From contig JAMXSV010000008.1 in the NCBI GenBank assembly GCA_027559495.1, forward strand, positions 744,001-808,000: a DNA stretch of 64,000 nt, written 5' to 3'. Position numbers and translations under genes: made by a program. A model generated the notes under the pieces. The model saw only the letters and a program-made list of their open reading frames with translations. It ran no database searches and was not told the origin of the DNA. Shown in pieces: positions 22,917 to 35,014 of this stretch. Positions within the stretch are counted from its first letter, which is position 1; each line of letters starts with the position of its first letter. Origin of the DNA: Aurifilum marmelostoma (Eukaryota > Ascomycota > Sordariomycetes > Diaporthales > Cryphonectriaceae).

Positions 22917-24560
22917 TCATGCCTCTTCGCCGGCAATCATTAGGGTTTCCAGCATACCACCTGTCTGAGCTGCAAGCTGGGCCTTCTCGACCTCGAGTGT
23001 GACCCTCTTGCGCAGGGTCTTGAAGCCGGCGGCCAGCTCGGTACTGGCCCCGGTGTGCTCGGCGTAGAGATCCAGGAGGTGCAGGCCGACGTCGACGCAG
23101 ACGCTGCGGTAGCGCGGGTCGATGATGTGGTTGGTAATCCAGTTCAGGATGGGCCGGACAGAGACCTCGTCCCTGTGCTCGAGGGCGGCGCGCAGGGCGG
23201 AGCGGTGGCGCAGCGCCAGGAGCAGGGTCAGGACGTTGAGCTTGCTGTGGTCGGGTGCGCTGATGTCGAGGACACCGTCCAGGGCGGCGGCGTACCTGCC
23301 GTGCCGGAGGTCATACTGCCACTGGCGCTCCTTGGCGGGGCGGCCGGTGGCGTCCTTGTCGATGAGGAAGTCGACCTGGCTGTCGACGGCGGCGAGGGAC
23401 CGGGTGATGATCTCCTTGCGCTTCCGCTTGGTGGCCCTGGCCACGTCGAGCTGGGAGAGGTCGGTGACGGCGGCGGCGCGGGCGCGCTCCCGCTCCTTGT
23501 CGGCGGCCGAGCCCGTCAGGCGGGTCTTGAGGGAGAGCACGCCCGACTGCATGCCGACAGCCAGGTGGCGGTCTGCGGCGTTGGCGCCTGCGGTGATGAC
23601 GCTGAGGGACAGGATGGGGGAGGGGTATTTTGCGCCTGCTACGACGTTCCAGGAGCCCGTCTCGAAAATCTTGACGTGGCCGTCCAGGCCGCCGCTGACG
23701 ACCCGCCTGCCGTTGGTGGCCAGGCAGAGCGAGGTGACGGTCTTCTGGTGGTTGGTGATGAGGCGCAGCGGGCGTGCGGCGACCAGATCCAAGACGGAGA
23801 TGGTGTTGTCGGCGGCAGCGAGGACGGTTGTGCCCGTGGGCAGGGGCAGGACCTCCTCGACGGGGGCTGCGTGCTTGAAGGTCAGGACGCTCCCGCTCGG
23901 CACCCTGGCGTCCCATATCTTGACGGTGGCATCGTAGCTCCCCGTGACCAGCATGTTGCTGCTCGCGCCCAGGCTGCCCGGCATGAAGGCACCGCTGCGG
24001 ACGTAGTCCTGGTGGCCGACGAACTGCCTGGTGGCGTCCTGGCCCGGCAGGTCCCAGAGGCGCACCGTCCTGTCGTCGCTCGCGCTCATGAGGGTGGTCA
24101 GGTCGGAGGGGCTCCACCTGGTCACCCAGACGGGCTGCTTGTGGACGTGCCAGGTCTTGAGGACGGCGGCCCTGGCCCCGCCCGCAACGTCAAAGACCTG
24201 CATCTTTCCCGAGTCGTCACCGGCGACGAGGACGCGCGAGTCGGCGCGGATCTCGCCGGACCGGGCCACGCTGTCGAAGCGGCCGATGGTCTTGAGGGGC
24301 TCGCGGCGGCGGATGGAGTAGACGTCGACGCGGGGGCCGGCCGTGACGGCGAAGAGATCATTATTCCTGGCGGCGGTGGACGAGGAGGCGGACGAGGACG
24401 AGGAGGGCGAGGGGAAGGAGATGTGGGTGACACCCCAGGAGGCGGTGGTCGTGTGGGATTTCTGGTTCTTGAAGGTCTTCCAGTAGCGCTGCTCGGGGGT
24501 GATGGCCTGCGGCGCCGATGGGAGCTTGAGCTGGGGCAGAGGCCGGACCTCTGCTGCCAT
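22917..24560 (-). CDS. UTP15: U3 snoRNP component Utp15
   Basis: A single exon encodes 547 residues, the normal length for Utp15. The N-terminus (PEQRYWKTFKNQKS) is followed by a seven-bladed WD40 propeller at about residues 45-330, with clear GHQDYV, SASDDRTVRLWDLPG, VTGSYDATVKIWDAR and SGGLDGHVKIFE units. The C-terminal UTP15 domain at about 390-535 includes TKRKRKEIITRSLAAVDSQ, DLRHGRYAAALD and HIIDPRYRSVCVDVGLHLLDLY. Utp15 belongs to the t-UTP/UtpA subcomplex of the small-subunit processome in the nucleolus, needed for early pre-18S rRNA processing and linked to rDNA transcription. The gene is strongly GC-biased at third positions, which creates long spurious open frames on the opposite strand (23055-24590). 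The leader carries a CT/GA repeat. Confidence 0.95.
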   Translation of the reverse strand: MAAEVRPLPQLKLPSAPQAITPEQRYWKTFKNQKSHTTTASWGVTHISFPSPSSSSSASSSTAARNNDLFAVTAGPRVDVYSIRRREPLKTIGRFDSVARSGEIRADSRVLVAGDDSGKMQVFDVAGGARAAVLKTWHVHKQPVWVTRWSPSDLTTLMSASDDRTVRLWDLPGQDATRQFVGHQDYVRSGAFMPGSLGASSNMLVTGSYDATVKIWDARVPSGSVLTFKHAAPVEEVLPLPTGTTVLAAADNTISVLDLVAARPLRLITNHQKTVTSLCLATNGRRVVSGGLDGHVKIFETGSWNVVAGAKYPSPILSLSVITAGANAADRHLAVGMQSGVLSLKTRLTGSAADKERERARAAAVTDLSQLDVARATKRKRKEIITRSLAAVDSQVDFLIDKDATGRPAKERQWQYDLRHGRYAAALDGVLDISAPDHSKLNVLTLLLALRHRSALRAALEHRDEVSVRPILNWITNHIIDPRYRSVCVDVGLHLLDLYAEHTGASTELAAGFKTLRKRVTLEVEKAQLAAQTGGMLETLMIAGEEA

Positions 24561-24693
24561 CTTGAAGGAGGAGGAGCAGAAGAAGAATGAAGGAGGGCTG
24601 CAGGGGCTGTTATATGGTGTGATGTGGTGTGGTTTGGGTGGGTGGTTGGTGAGGACGGCGAAGAGAAGATTGTGGTTTTCACATGAGACAAGG

Positions 24694-24717
24694 CTCTCTC
24701 TCTCTCTCTCTCTCTCT
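24694..24717. repeat. CT dinucleotide repeat in the UTP15 leader
   Basis: Twelve CT units (GA on the transcribed minus strand) about 135 bases upstream of the UTP15 ATG, probably in its 5' untranslated region or core promoter. Confidence 0.85.
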
Positions 24718-25220
24718 GCCTTCCCTGTTCTTTCCTTCTTCTGGTGGTGGAGGAGGTGAATTGAGAAACTGCGCCATGGAAACTTTTTGGGCAGCCCACT
24801 TTGGTTATCGATAAGGCTGCTGACTAAGGTATTCTCTGAGCAGGTAGCGCGTACACAGTGCGTGCATTGCCCACTCTTGCTGTACCGCCAAGATGCTACT
24901 GGGGAGTAAGCCTCTCTAGGGGTCCAGGGGCCTGTCTGTCTTAACCACTATAATTAAGTGCTATATTAGGTTATATATGTGGTATAGTACCCGCGCTCTT
25001 CACAGACCAAGATGCTTTATGAGCCTTATGTTCAGGGCAAGTCCAGAGAGTGTGCGCTCTTGGCTCGAGAAAGGGAGGAGGGCATGACATGCTCTGTAGG
25101 TGGGACACAGCTCCATGAAGGGAATTCCCCTCACACCCGGTTTTTCCCCTCCCCCTCTCTGACTCACTGTTGCCGTGTCAACACTTCTAGGTCACGTCGA
25201 CGCGAGGCCCCAATTTATGA

Positions 25221-25285
25221 TGCATGCATGCATGCTTGCTTGCTTTTTCCTGATGTACCAGCCAGCCAGCCAGCAAGCCAGCCAG
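25221..25285. repeat. Tetranucleotide repeats (ATGC/CTTG, then CAGC-type)
   Basis: Two adjacent short tandem arrays: three TGCA-type units passing into TGCT units (25221-25246), then CCAG units (about 25258-25285) interrupted once by CAAG. Confidence 0.75.
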
Positions 25286-26894
25286 TGTCTTAGACTTGGT
25301 GAGGTGGCAAACACTGCCCGCCTGCTCATGTTCTTACTGGTCAGAAAATCCCCTAGTTCCTGGAGGGTTGAACAGGCAGCAATAGCAAGATGCAGGTGCC
25401 CATGCAACCTCGTATTGAATGTACTATGTACTGGAAGTCTAGACAAAGGATGGTGAGTTCTCATATAAGTGTTATGCGCGTCAAAGAGTTTCTTGATAGA
25501 TACCAAATACTATCTATACATATATAGGTATACACATATATATTGAGAGAGAGATACTATAATACAATGCACTTCCTGTGGTAGTGCTGTAGTGCTGCAG
25601 ACCTAGACAGAAGATGTGTGAGCAGATATTCAGAAGACAAGAAGGATGGCTGGACAAACGGCGGCAGGTTGCACTAGCCTTGTTTCTAATAAATAGACTT
25701 ATATCCTGCTTCCCCCCTATCTTGGGCCTCAACACTTGTCACCTGCTGTCGTTTTTTTTTTATTTTTTGAGGGCATGCGGCTAGCCACATATTTGGAGTT
25801 CAAGCCAGTCAAAGGTGGATCAGAATAGACATCATGGCTGGATGGGGTGAGAAAAGGAAGACTGCAGGGACCAAGGCAAGTATAAGTAAGTGATGACTGA
25901 ATCCTTGTTGTTGTCATACTGTGTTTTTATCTTTTCCCCACTGGTCCATTTTGTGTTGCGCCCCCCCCCCCCCCCTTTTCTTTTTAGCTATTGCTTCTTC
26001 CTCTTCTTTCCCTGCAACCTCTCTACCTCTCCAAGCAGACCTGGACCAGATAGATCAAGAGAAAAAGGACGAGGCTCCAAAAGACAAAACAGTGGGGGGC
26101 AGCACTAGCCTACACCCTTGCCAGCCGGAGTGTGTGGACCTTCTTACCCCCCCCCCTGGACAGTACCTATCCAATGAGCTGTCAGGCCTCTTGCCATTCA
26201 CAGAAGCCCAGTATATCTCTCTGTGTTGGTGGTGCAAACGCCATCATTTTCACCCTCCTCTCTTCCATTCTTGTCCAGTGCTTGTGTGGCGCGCTCTCCT
26301 ACCTGTCTCTTGGGTGGGAAACATCTGCTATTGCTCTTGTCCCATTCAAATATCCCAAACAAAAAAAGGAAAGAAAGAAAAAAAAAGGAGGAAGAAAGAA
26401 AGGAAGCCAAGAGCGCAACGCTCATTCATCCTATCCTCACTTGGCTCCTGCAGCAACCAAACAAAACAAGACCACCCCCACCCCCTTCTTTTCCCACGCC
26501 ATAGGATACATTTGCCCTTGCTGTGAATAAGGTGACAACAATAGCTGGTTAGCGCCTGTGTTGTTGCTTCTACTGGGTGCACCTGATTTCTTTTCACAAA
26601 AGAAAAAACAGTTCCCCAACCTGAACAAGCACCCCTCTTTATTTACTTCCTATTCGCGTCAAGATACACACTGGACCCAACCTAGTCCTCCCTGACATAC
26701 ACACCTCACCCCTCTTCTCTCTTCTCTGTCTTTCTCTTTTCTCTCTTATCTTCCCTAGCTTTTTTACACGATACACCTGCTAAGGAGGCCTGCCAGAGTC
26801 CCCCGCCGCTAGAAAACAAGCCCTGCTGCCACCAGTCACTGTGCGCAGTCTCAGCCTGGGACCCAGAAACGTCACATGCTCGGGCCTGTGAACC

Positions 26895-29800
26895 ATGCCT
26901 AGTCCGCTGAAGGGAAAGAATGCTTCCGTCTCATCCCACGTCGCCAGTGCCAACTCGACAGTAAACAAGTTCATGCCAGGCAAGCAAAAGGCATGGATGA
27001 CAAACGCCGCGACTGCTCAGCCCAGCTCTTCTGATCCTCCGCCGCCCTCGCCTCCGCAGCAGTCTATCACGAGGCGGACTCGTGCCCAGCAGGCGCAGGA
27101 GAACCGAGCACCGTTCCCACAGGTCCAGGACGAGATCAGGGTGGCAGTCCATCACCAGCCAGCCGTACAGGGGAGTGAGCGCCTAGCACAGGGGCCTACA
27201 GGGTAAGTCTACCCCGCTGACCTGCTCCCTTGTGCTGCCTGGGACGCAACGATTTCTCTTGGGGAAAAAAAAAAAAAAAAAAAAAGGAAAACAAAAGAAA
27301 TGGATGAATGAACACGACTGACAGGCAAACCATAATACAGACCAGATCCGAATGTCCTCCCCTCGCCTGCTCCTAGCGACGAGCCAAGTCCACTTGGACC
27401 AACAAACAGCATGGACAACCCGAATTCAGCCCCCATGTCACTGCCGACCGGCCCGCCAGCTCGAAGAGGCTCGGCCTTCGCCACAGCTGCCACAGGCGCC
27501 ACTTCCTCAGACGCCATGCTGCCGGCGAGTCCTCACGCGACTGGCCCAGCTGTGGACGCTGCTGGTGGTCAGCCCGCCGCTGCCGCTCCGCCGCCGCAGT
27601 CCAGCCAGGCAGGTCCACCGGATGGACCACATCCCTTGGCTCTGACCACGGGCAGGACGAGAGAAGGCTCGTCGGGAGACGCAGAGCCTCCAGGTAAGAG
27701 GAGGCGCGTCGGGCCTGGTGAGGATGGCGTCACTGCAAACAAGCTTGACGCCCACGATCTGTTCCGTAGCCTTCAACAGTTCCTGGCCAACTCGGACCCT
27801 GCGGCGTTTCCACATCAAGAGGCCGAGGAGCCACGGTTCATGCTCCTGAGGACTGCCTGTAGCCACCAAGACTTCACCTACCTCTGCCTGCACAAGTTTT
27901 TCTGCTCGTGGTCTATTGACCCGGCTTCACTCCCGCCTGTTCCCGCTCACAATCGCAGCGCCGTCCACACTGGCTTTCAATGCCTCGAGAATATTCTGAA
28001 GGACTTGCCGGGAGAGGGCGCTAGACTTTCCCACGCCACACTGTCCTGGGCTGCCCGCTTTCCCGGCCCCGACATCGTCACCATACTTCCCCGGGTCTTT
28101 GAGCTCTCGATGGCCTGCCTCATCAGTCTTACCCGCCAGTGGCCCATCCTCCTCGAGGAGGCCCGCCAGCGCGGATACCCTTGCCTGGTGGACGAGCTGA
28201 TGCTCAGGATCAAGTGTGAGTCCTGGGTCCTGCAGAAGCTCCTCTTCGCCCGGTGCACGAGCGAGCTCGGCATCAAGGACGGTGATCTTGCTCGCAGGCT
28301 CGACAATATCTTCAGCGAGGACCTGGCGATTCACTGTGATGCCTACGGCCTGCTGCGGCCTCTGCCCCTTCACGACGGCGACGATGGACTGGCTGTCGTG
28401 ACAAGAAACGGCAGGTTCATCCAGAGATACCGAGACACGATAGAAGAGGCACGGGCTGCGAAGATGCCTGGCGAAGCGCAGGAGCTACTGCTTGGGGAAG
28501 CTCGGCGACAGCAGGCCGGGATGAGCCAGGCTGCTCAGAAGCAGCAGCAGCAGCACTCGCAACAGCCAGTCCCAAACTTTCAGCAACAGGCTCTACAAGC
28601 TCAGAGAGACTGGGATCAACTATGCCAAGCCCAGCTAGCCCTCCAGCAAAGACGTCGGCAGGGAGAGCCTGTGCAGCAGCAGCAGCAGCAGCAGCAAGCT
28701 CAACAGCAGCAGCAACAAGCTCAACAGCAGCAGCAGCAAGCTCCACAGCAGCACCAGCAAGCTCAGCAGTGGCAGCAGCAGCAGCAAGCCCAGCATCAAC
28801 TGTCCCAGCAGCGAGTGGCCAGACTACAACAACAACAACAAAAGGGCCACTTGACCCAACAGGGAGCCCAGAGGCCTCAGCAGCAGCAGCAGCAGCAGCA
28901 GCATCAGAGCCAGCAGAGGATGATGCCACCGCCCGCCACACCACAACAGGCTCAACAACTGCCACAGCAACATGGGGGACCGATATTTTTCCCAGCACAA
29001 CAACTTCCACCTTCACAGCAGGTGCAAGGCAGCATGACCTTGAACGGCCCTCAGCACATGCCGCTTGCTGGATCTCAGTGGCCACCAGGTCAGATGCAGA
29101 ACGCAATGCAAGGACACACCAGGAGGACATCTTCAGCTGCTCAAAACGTTCCACCTGTGGTGCCACCTTCAGCGCGCCTGCACTCATCTGGAGCATATCC
29201 TGGCGCTGTAAGTTCCATGTTGGCCAGAAATACATATGGGGCCCAGCCACCTAGCTCTTCGGTGTTGACGTCTGATCATAACCAGCAGCCTCAGCGTCCC
29301 TTCCTCTCAAACCCTGTCGCGAATGCTGGACCTGCGATGCAGCACGGGCCTGTGGCTCAATATGGACCTGCTATGCAAGGGCCTGTGGCGCAAGCAGCGG
29401 CGACTTCGCAGCAACACCCTCAGACCGTGTCACCTCCCCAGCAGGGCCAGTTCAGTGCTCCACAGCAGGTGCAGAGTGGGAACTCGTCCCGCATACAACA
29501 GTTTGCCACCATCCCTGCGCAATACCAAGCACCATGGACGGGAGCGCAGAGCGTAGTGATGACCCCGGGCACTCGGACAGCGGCGGTGCCAAATATTAGC
29601 CCAATGCAACGCGCCAGTGCGTTCGTGCCTGCACTGCCTGGCGGAATGCAGCAGGCATACTCGCAGCCTCATCCAGGACCCGCGACACAGACAACCCTAG
29701 CGATGCCGCAGAATGGTTCGGCGGCGGTTCAGAATGCTGCTGCGTCCGGCCAAGTGCCGCATGTCGTTGTGTCGCCCGGACAGGGGATGCGACGATGTGC

Positions 29801-30989
29801 ACATGACTACTCGCCGGCATCCAGGTGGTCAATTACCACGTCATTACACCAAGCCCATGCACGGAGCCCCGACATGAAGAGGCGGAGTGCAGAGACGGAC
29901 GAGCGATACTACCAATCTGTCCAGTCGTTTGCCCTCGCCCCTTTCCGCCTGACATATTGTCACAGTCTGCAGCTCGAGATCAGCCCAGAACAAGTGGCGA
30001 GAGCCTGTAGAAGGAAGAAAACGTTGGAGTGCGGCGGGAAACAGGAAGTGACGGGTCCCTGCGAGTATTCGGACGGCTCGTTACGCTTCCGCGCTCGTTG
30101 CTGCAGGCTGAAGTCGGACGGACCAGTCCAAGAATCCGATTGGGTCCTCCAAGATGTCATGTGGCCGGAGCATGTCTTTATCGAGTTCAACGGCCACAAG
30201 CTGCCCCTCAGAAGAGCCGCCCACAACGGCAGGGACTTGGCCATGGAGCTGACGGAGTACGTGCAGTCCGGCACGAACGAACTGAAAGTCACGGTCCCGC
30301 ACGCAGGTCCTACGGCGGCTGACAAGAGCGGTAACAATTTTTACCTGGCGGTGGAGATTGTCGAGATTGTCAGCCACTCGCGGGTCCTGAGGCATACCAA
30401 GGAAGACCACAAGCTGGACATGCACGAGACTCTGGAGAAGATCCGGTCCAGGGTCACGGCTGCACCGGACGAAGATGGCATCGCGGTGGTCGACCAGGCT
30501 GGAGACAACGCACGAGAGCTGTCGATCGACCTGACAGATCCGTTCAGTTCCACAATCTTCCGCGTCCCGGCCCGTGGGGCCCAGTGCACCCACCTGGAGT
30601 GCTTTGACCTCGAGACGTGGCTGAACACGCGACCTTCGAGGCGCCGGTACAAGAACGGCCATCATGACTGCGCCACATGTCCCAAGAGCCAGGAGCCTTC
30701 GGACCCCGACAAGTGGAGGTGTCCGATATGCTTGCTGGACGCGAGGCCGGGAGGCCTGTACATTGACAGCTTCCTGGACAGGGTCCGCCAGCAGCTGGCC
30801 GAACAGAACAAGCTGGATACCAAGTGTATCCTAGTTGCGGCCGATGGAAGCTGGCGTCCGGTGGACAAACCCAAGGGTGGCAATGATGGCGACAACCCCG
30901 CTGTCAGACCCCGAAGCATGCCGACGGGCACCGCTGCAGAGCCTATCCGGACTGAACAGAGGCCTGTGGAGATTATCGAGATTGACTAG
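26895..30989 (+). CDS. polyQ SP-RING (MIZ) protein, putative SUMO E3 ligase
   Basis: Two exons (26895-27202, 27341-30989) encode 1318 residues. A long low-complexity region carries glutamine runs, encoded mainly by CAG/CAA repeats, at about residues 535-630, followed by a Pro/Gln/Met-rich segment. The C-terminal part holds the SP-RING: DPFSSTIFRVPARG, then the Cys-X-His-X2-Cys cluster (C1185, H1187, C1190), a CATC pair, and WRCPICLLDARPGGLYIDSF. This is the zinc-binding fold of PIAS/Siz/ZMIZ proteins, which position SUMO-loaded Ubc9. The polyQ plus late SP-RING layout is closer to ZMIZ than to Siz1; no SAP domain is seen. Probably nuclear. Its targets are unknown. The ATG has a purine at -3 (AACCATGC). 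The intron contains a 21-base A run (27265-27285). Confidence 0.85.
28672..28910 (+). repeat. CAG/CAA repeat encoding polyglutamine
   Basis: Imperfect CAG/CAA arrays inside the SP-RING gene, including runs of eight and seven-to-eight glutamine codons near 28672-28695 and 28879-28901. Interruptions such as GCT and CAT break the runs. Confidence 0.9.
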
Positions 30990-31950
30990 TGGTGGATTGC
31001 ATTCACGGGTTTAAGGGAGAGGAAATGGAAAAGAAGAAAAAAGGCAAAAGGGTTTTGGGGCTGGAGAGAGAGGTGGGGCGCGCAAAAGTTTCCCGGCGGC
31101 TGAGAACCTTGATTTGGATTGAGGTTGAAGACAACTGGATGAATGATAAGGGACTCGGGAGGGGGACAAGAAGGGATGAAGCTAGGAGAGACTGATTTTG
31201 CCCGTCACTGCTTTCAAGCGTGGAGTTCACGGGTCAACCACTGCTGGGGCGTCGGTCTGTTTTGTGTTTTTTTTCCTATCTTTCTCTCTGGTTCGGTCCT
31301 GCCAGTCAATCATTTCCTTTATTTGCTTCACCAATTGATGAAGGTGGCGACATTACGAGCACCTGGGGCAAGCAAGCTGGAGAAAAGGGCAAACTGTACA
31401 TGAGACATATCTGAGGGTTCCACATGCCAACCTCAGGAAGAATGAATAAGATACTTTGAAAGAAAACAAAGCCTTAGTAAAAAAGATTGCTGGAGAGCAG
31501 CAGCTGAATTACCAAACTGCAATTGCCCAGGGAGTAGGGGAAAATGAGAAGAAAAGTGCAGCCAGGGATATGATGAACATAGCAAGTATTGACTCTGGAT
31601 GATGTGATACATGCTATGTACTGACTGAAGGGAAACCTACTGTAAGCACTGTACTATGTAGTTAGTGCATAATATGCAGTACTGCAACAAAAAGTAGCAC
31701 ACAGTATGTGACGGCCCTCACAAATGCTGGCCGCACCGCTGTGGAGGGGCAGCCCCACACCCCACTCTGGCATGTCGCACCTGCGCAATGCGATTGTGCC
31801 CCTCCCCTCATTTCCACCTTGTGTTTGCTTCCAGGTGTCGCGCGGCAAGCTCAAATAGTCGAGCAGCCTCCTTGTTCAGAAATATAGGCCCCATTGCCTT
31901 CGTCCATAAATACCTCTCTTGTTGCCTCTCGTCAGGGAAGAAAACGAGGA
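30990..31950. other. Intergenic region between MIZ gene and YCII gene
   Basis: Tandem spacing of about 960 bases with no gene seen. An AT-rich ATAAATA element lies near 31906, about 45 bases before the YCII start. Confidence 0.5.
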
Positions 31951-32774
31951 ATGCCATACAGCCTCAACGCCCTCGCGAGGACACTCATCGCCCCGGCTAC
32001 TGCTAAACTCGGACGACGACAGGCTGCTTCTTGTTGCTCACGGCTGGTCTTGCGACCTGCAGCTACTACGATCACTAGGGCGAATCATACAATACTATCG
32101 GCTCAACGGGCTAGGATGGCTTCTTCCTCTTCTGCGGCGGCGGGGGCCCAGACGCGCAAGTACGAGTGGCTGGTCGTTATACCGGACGTGCCGGGGAGTA
32201 TGGCCAAGAGGTTGGAAGTTCGACCGTGGGTTTCTCTCTTCCCTTACTGTTTTACTGATTTGTCTCCCCCTCCTTTCTGTTATTTACTAAGGGTTAACAC
32301 CTTGGTTCTCGTATAGGCAACATTTTGCGGGTCTGGGCAAGATGAAGGAGAGTGGCCTCGTGAAAATGGGCGGTGAGTTTTCCATTTTATCTCGCTGCCT
32401 TGAACTCTCCTCGAGTCCATGTCTTTCAACCACCCTATCCCGTCGAGCGTGTCTTTTCTTCTTCTTATTCTTCTTCCTAATGACATATATTCTAGGCGCT
32501 GTGCTGGAGGACATGCCGGCCGATGATGAGGTCTCGAGCATGAAGTTTGCGGGGAGCACGGTGGTGGTACTTGCCGAGAGCCGCCAGGCCGTGATTGATT
32601 TCCTCAAGAACGACGTCTATGTCACGGCTGGGGTGTGGGATCTGGACAAGGTGAGTGCTCTTCTGGGGGAATGCATGATGACTGGAAATTCATGGTGTTC
32701 AGGGCCCGGCTGATTTTTTATTTCTTCTGCAGGCTATGATCTGGCCTGCCAAGATTGCACTCTGGAATCCTTGA
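31951..32774 (+). CDS. YCII-domain protein, possible mitochondrial presequence
   Basis: Four exons (31951-32225, 32317-32372, 32496-32650, 32733-32774) encode 175 residues. The YCII domain (ferredoxin-like dimeric fold related to EthD/monooxygenase-type proteins) occupies about residues 68-170, with KYEWLVVIPDVPGSMAKRLEVRPQHFAGL, KMGGAVLEDMP, FAGSTVVVLAE and VYVTAGVWDLDKAMIWPAKIA. The first 55 residues are rich in Arg, Ala, Ser and Thr and almost free of acidic residues (MPYSLNALARTLIAPATAKL), like a mitochondrial targeting peptide. An internal ATG at 32116 (MASSSSAAA) could give a 120-residue cytosolic form. The reaction catalysed is unknown. Alternative: the upstream part is untranslated and only the short form is made. 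Confidence 0.8.
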
Positions 32775-33478
32775 GAAACGGAGACGTGAAGTCTTGATCA
32801 GGAGAGGACAAGGAGATTTTGAGACTACGAGGCTACTTTTGGAAGTGTGTTTGGGGGTGGCGAGAGAGGAGGAGAGAGAGAAAGAGGGTGGGGGAAAAGG
32901 CCTGTATGAGAGTGACAGTGTGGTGTATGACCACGGGTTTTGAATTGATTTTTGACGATGTGCTACTATATTTCAGTACAAAGGCTGCAAGGTTCCTCCC
33001 CTTTGAAGAGTCTGTGTCTCTCACTGAGATATGCCCCGTTGGATACCAGAGTCCATTGCCAGTTTCCATGAAAGAATCAGTCTGTGAAAATGAATGGGCC
33101 TGCCCTATCGCCACACCCCCATGTTCCTATTTTTGAGTTAATCTTATTCGCTGAGTACCCTCTCCTCGAATGTTGATGCTGCATGTTTGTAGACCATACT
33201 CCGTACCGAACCTGCCCCAACCGGTTAATCAGGAAGTGCAAACATCGTCAGTCCATACACCATTATACACACGTCCGTTCGTGTTATTTCGCGCTCGTGA
33301 TAAGCTCCTGCAAGGTTGTTGAAGATATTATCCAGCTCGGGTACGAAGAGGAGAACGATCTGCGTCATCGGGCTGTGCAAATTCGGCGGCTGTGGTGCTC
33401 AACAAGCCGCAACGGCCACTGTAGAAATCAGCACGAGACGCACAAGTACCCGTCGAGCCTATAGGACGGTGGCCCCTT
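32775..33478. other. Convergent 3' region between YCII and DUF2408 genes
   Basis: About 700 bases between gene ends that face each other. No gene seen. Confidence 0.5.
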
Positions 33479-35014
33479 TTAAGTCTCAGATGCAGCCTCA
33501 GCACCCGCTGCCGACTCGGCGCGGGATTCTGCCTCAACACGAAGCTCATAGTTGAGCTCAAAACATTCGGCCAGTAAGTCTGTCACCGCGCCTTGGCCTT
33601 CGGGGATGTCGCCGTTGATCTCGAATTTCCCATCGGACCGCATGTTGTCGATAGAGTTGAGCTGGCAAGATTAAAATGTTAGTCGGGAGTGGTGGGTGTG
33701 GGATGTGAACAGTGTGGACCAACGAACCTTCATGCTATAAGGATATAGTTCTCTTGCCGAGTTAACGCCTCCAGAGTCCTTGACCTCCAGCAGGCAGCGC
33801 TTCAAGGTTGACAGTTGGTTGTATACCGGAAGTAGTGCCTCCGATACTGGTTCCGATAGGAGCATGAGATGATAAATATAGCCATAGCTCCGCCGAATGA
33901 GGTACAGCAGTGTCTGCAGATCATCAGCAAGAGAGCCTCCTAATCGTCAAAATATGCGGTCATCGACTCACCCTTTGCACATAGAGCTCGGCCGGCCGGC
34001 CCTGGTCGTCCAGCCAGTTGCCATCAACTCTAGCCTCGTCAATCTTGTCGAGTTGCCGCTGATAGTCGTAAAGGTCCGTCTCTCGAAGCGACCACGCTGG
34101 CGTGATTGAGAACTTGTCCAGGTCGTTGCGAATGCCAATCAAGACGTCGTAAATTTGTTTCCACTGCTCCGGGATCATTCCCTTCCGCTCTAGAACAATA
34201 TCGGACCAGAGTAGACATTGGTCGAGAAGCTCCGAAACCTCCTCGCTGCCTTTGGCAACTCCCCCGTCTGCGTTCTTGAACTGTCCACCCACCCGTCGAG
34301 CATCAATGTCTTGCAATTGAGCCTTGAGTTTCTCTACTTCGGCTCGGTTGAACTGTTCTCATGTGAGCTCCTGCTTCATGACACTACCTGCCGTGGCACG
34401 TATCTCACCTTCGCTTTCGTGTTTGCCAACGCCATCGAGCGAATAATCGAAATCAGCTTCTCGTGCACATCAACCAATGCATCGTCGAGGACGTCCAGCT
34501 TCTTTTGAAGCCGTGCCAGTGACGACTGACACAATTCCACCCTCTTCGACAGCAGCTTGATCAAGTACGGTGAATGTCTCTCGGCAGCATCGTTGACCGA
34601 CGCGGACAGTTGAACCAGGGTCTTGCTCATGCTCCCGAGGTCCTTAGCAGAGAACAGGTTCGCCTCGGTAAGGTGATCCAGCAGTCTTTTGATGGTTGAA
34701 GTGAGCGCATAGGCAGCAGGAGCTTCACCGGTTCTCCCTATAGTCATGAAGAAGAGCGACAACAACTGGAAGCAGCTCTCCATGACTCTGTCGAGGCGGT
34801 TCTCGCCGGCATCCCCATTGCTGACTGCCCGGACTTCGTTGACCTTACGGACCTCCTCGATAGTCTGGTCGTACAAGGTCATGACATCCTGAGAGCGGAT
34901 GTACTTTGTGCGGTCCTGCTTGAGAAGGAGTAGCTGGTCCCGTACCGCGACAAGGCGCTCCATGATCTCTGTCTCCCGTGCATCCTGGGGAGGGGGCACT
35001 GCAGGCGTCTCCAT
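33479..35014 (-). CDS. DUF2408-type fungal protein
   Basis: Minus-strand exons 35014-34409, 34352-33972, 33913-33728 and 33661-33479 encode 451 residues with all phases at zero. The sequence is largely helical. Marks shared with the fungal DUF2408 family as I know it are LLLLKQDRTKYIRSQDV, SCFQLLSLFFMTIGR, AAYALTSTIKRLLDHLTEANL, DARRVGGQF, WSLRETDLYDYQRQLDKIDEARVDGNWL, RPAELYVQRTLLYLIRRSYGYIY and SMKLNSIDNMRSDGKF. The repeated IDxxRVDG-type segments suggest an internal duplication. The start at 35014 (METPAVPP) matches the family; the 66 codons in frame upstream look non-conserved. Function is unknown. It is divergent from the ribosomal P1 gene. Confidence 0.8.

Larger units (their letters stand above)
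24561..26894. other. Divergent region between UTP15 and the MIZ gene
   Basis: This 2.3 kb interval holds no supported gene. It contains a CT repeat (24694-24717), tandem ATGC/CTTG and CCAG-type tetramers (about 25221-25285), a 15-base C run (25961-25975) and long pyrimidine tracts (26700-26760) just upstream of the MIZ-gene start. Confidence 0.55.

Noticed and set aside
23055..24590. Open frame of about 511 codons on the plus strand opposite UTP15, plus a second of 271 codons
   Set aside because: Gly/Asp/Val/Arg-rich composition produced by the GC-biased third positions of UTP15. No family motif and the sense strand is a clear conserved gene.
28417..29250. Minus-strand Ala/Val-rich open frame of 277 codons
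   Set aside because: Reverse-strand reading of CAG repeats (as CTG/GCT) in the polyQ region of the SP-RING gene.
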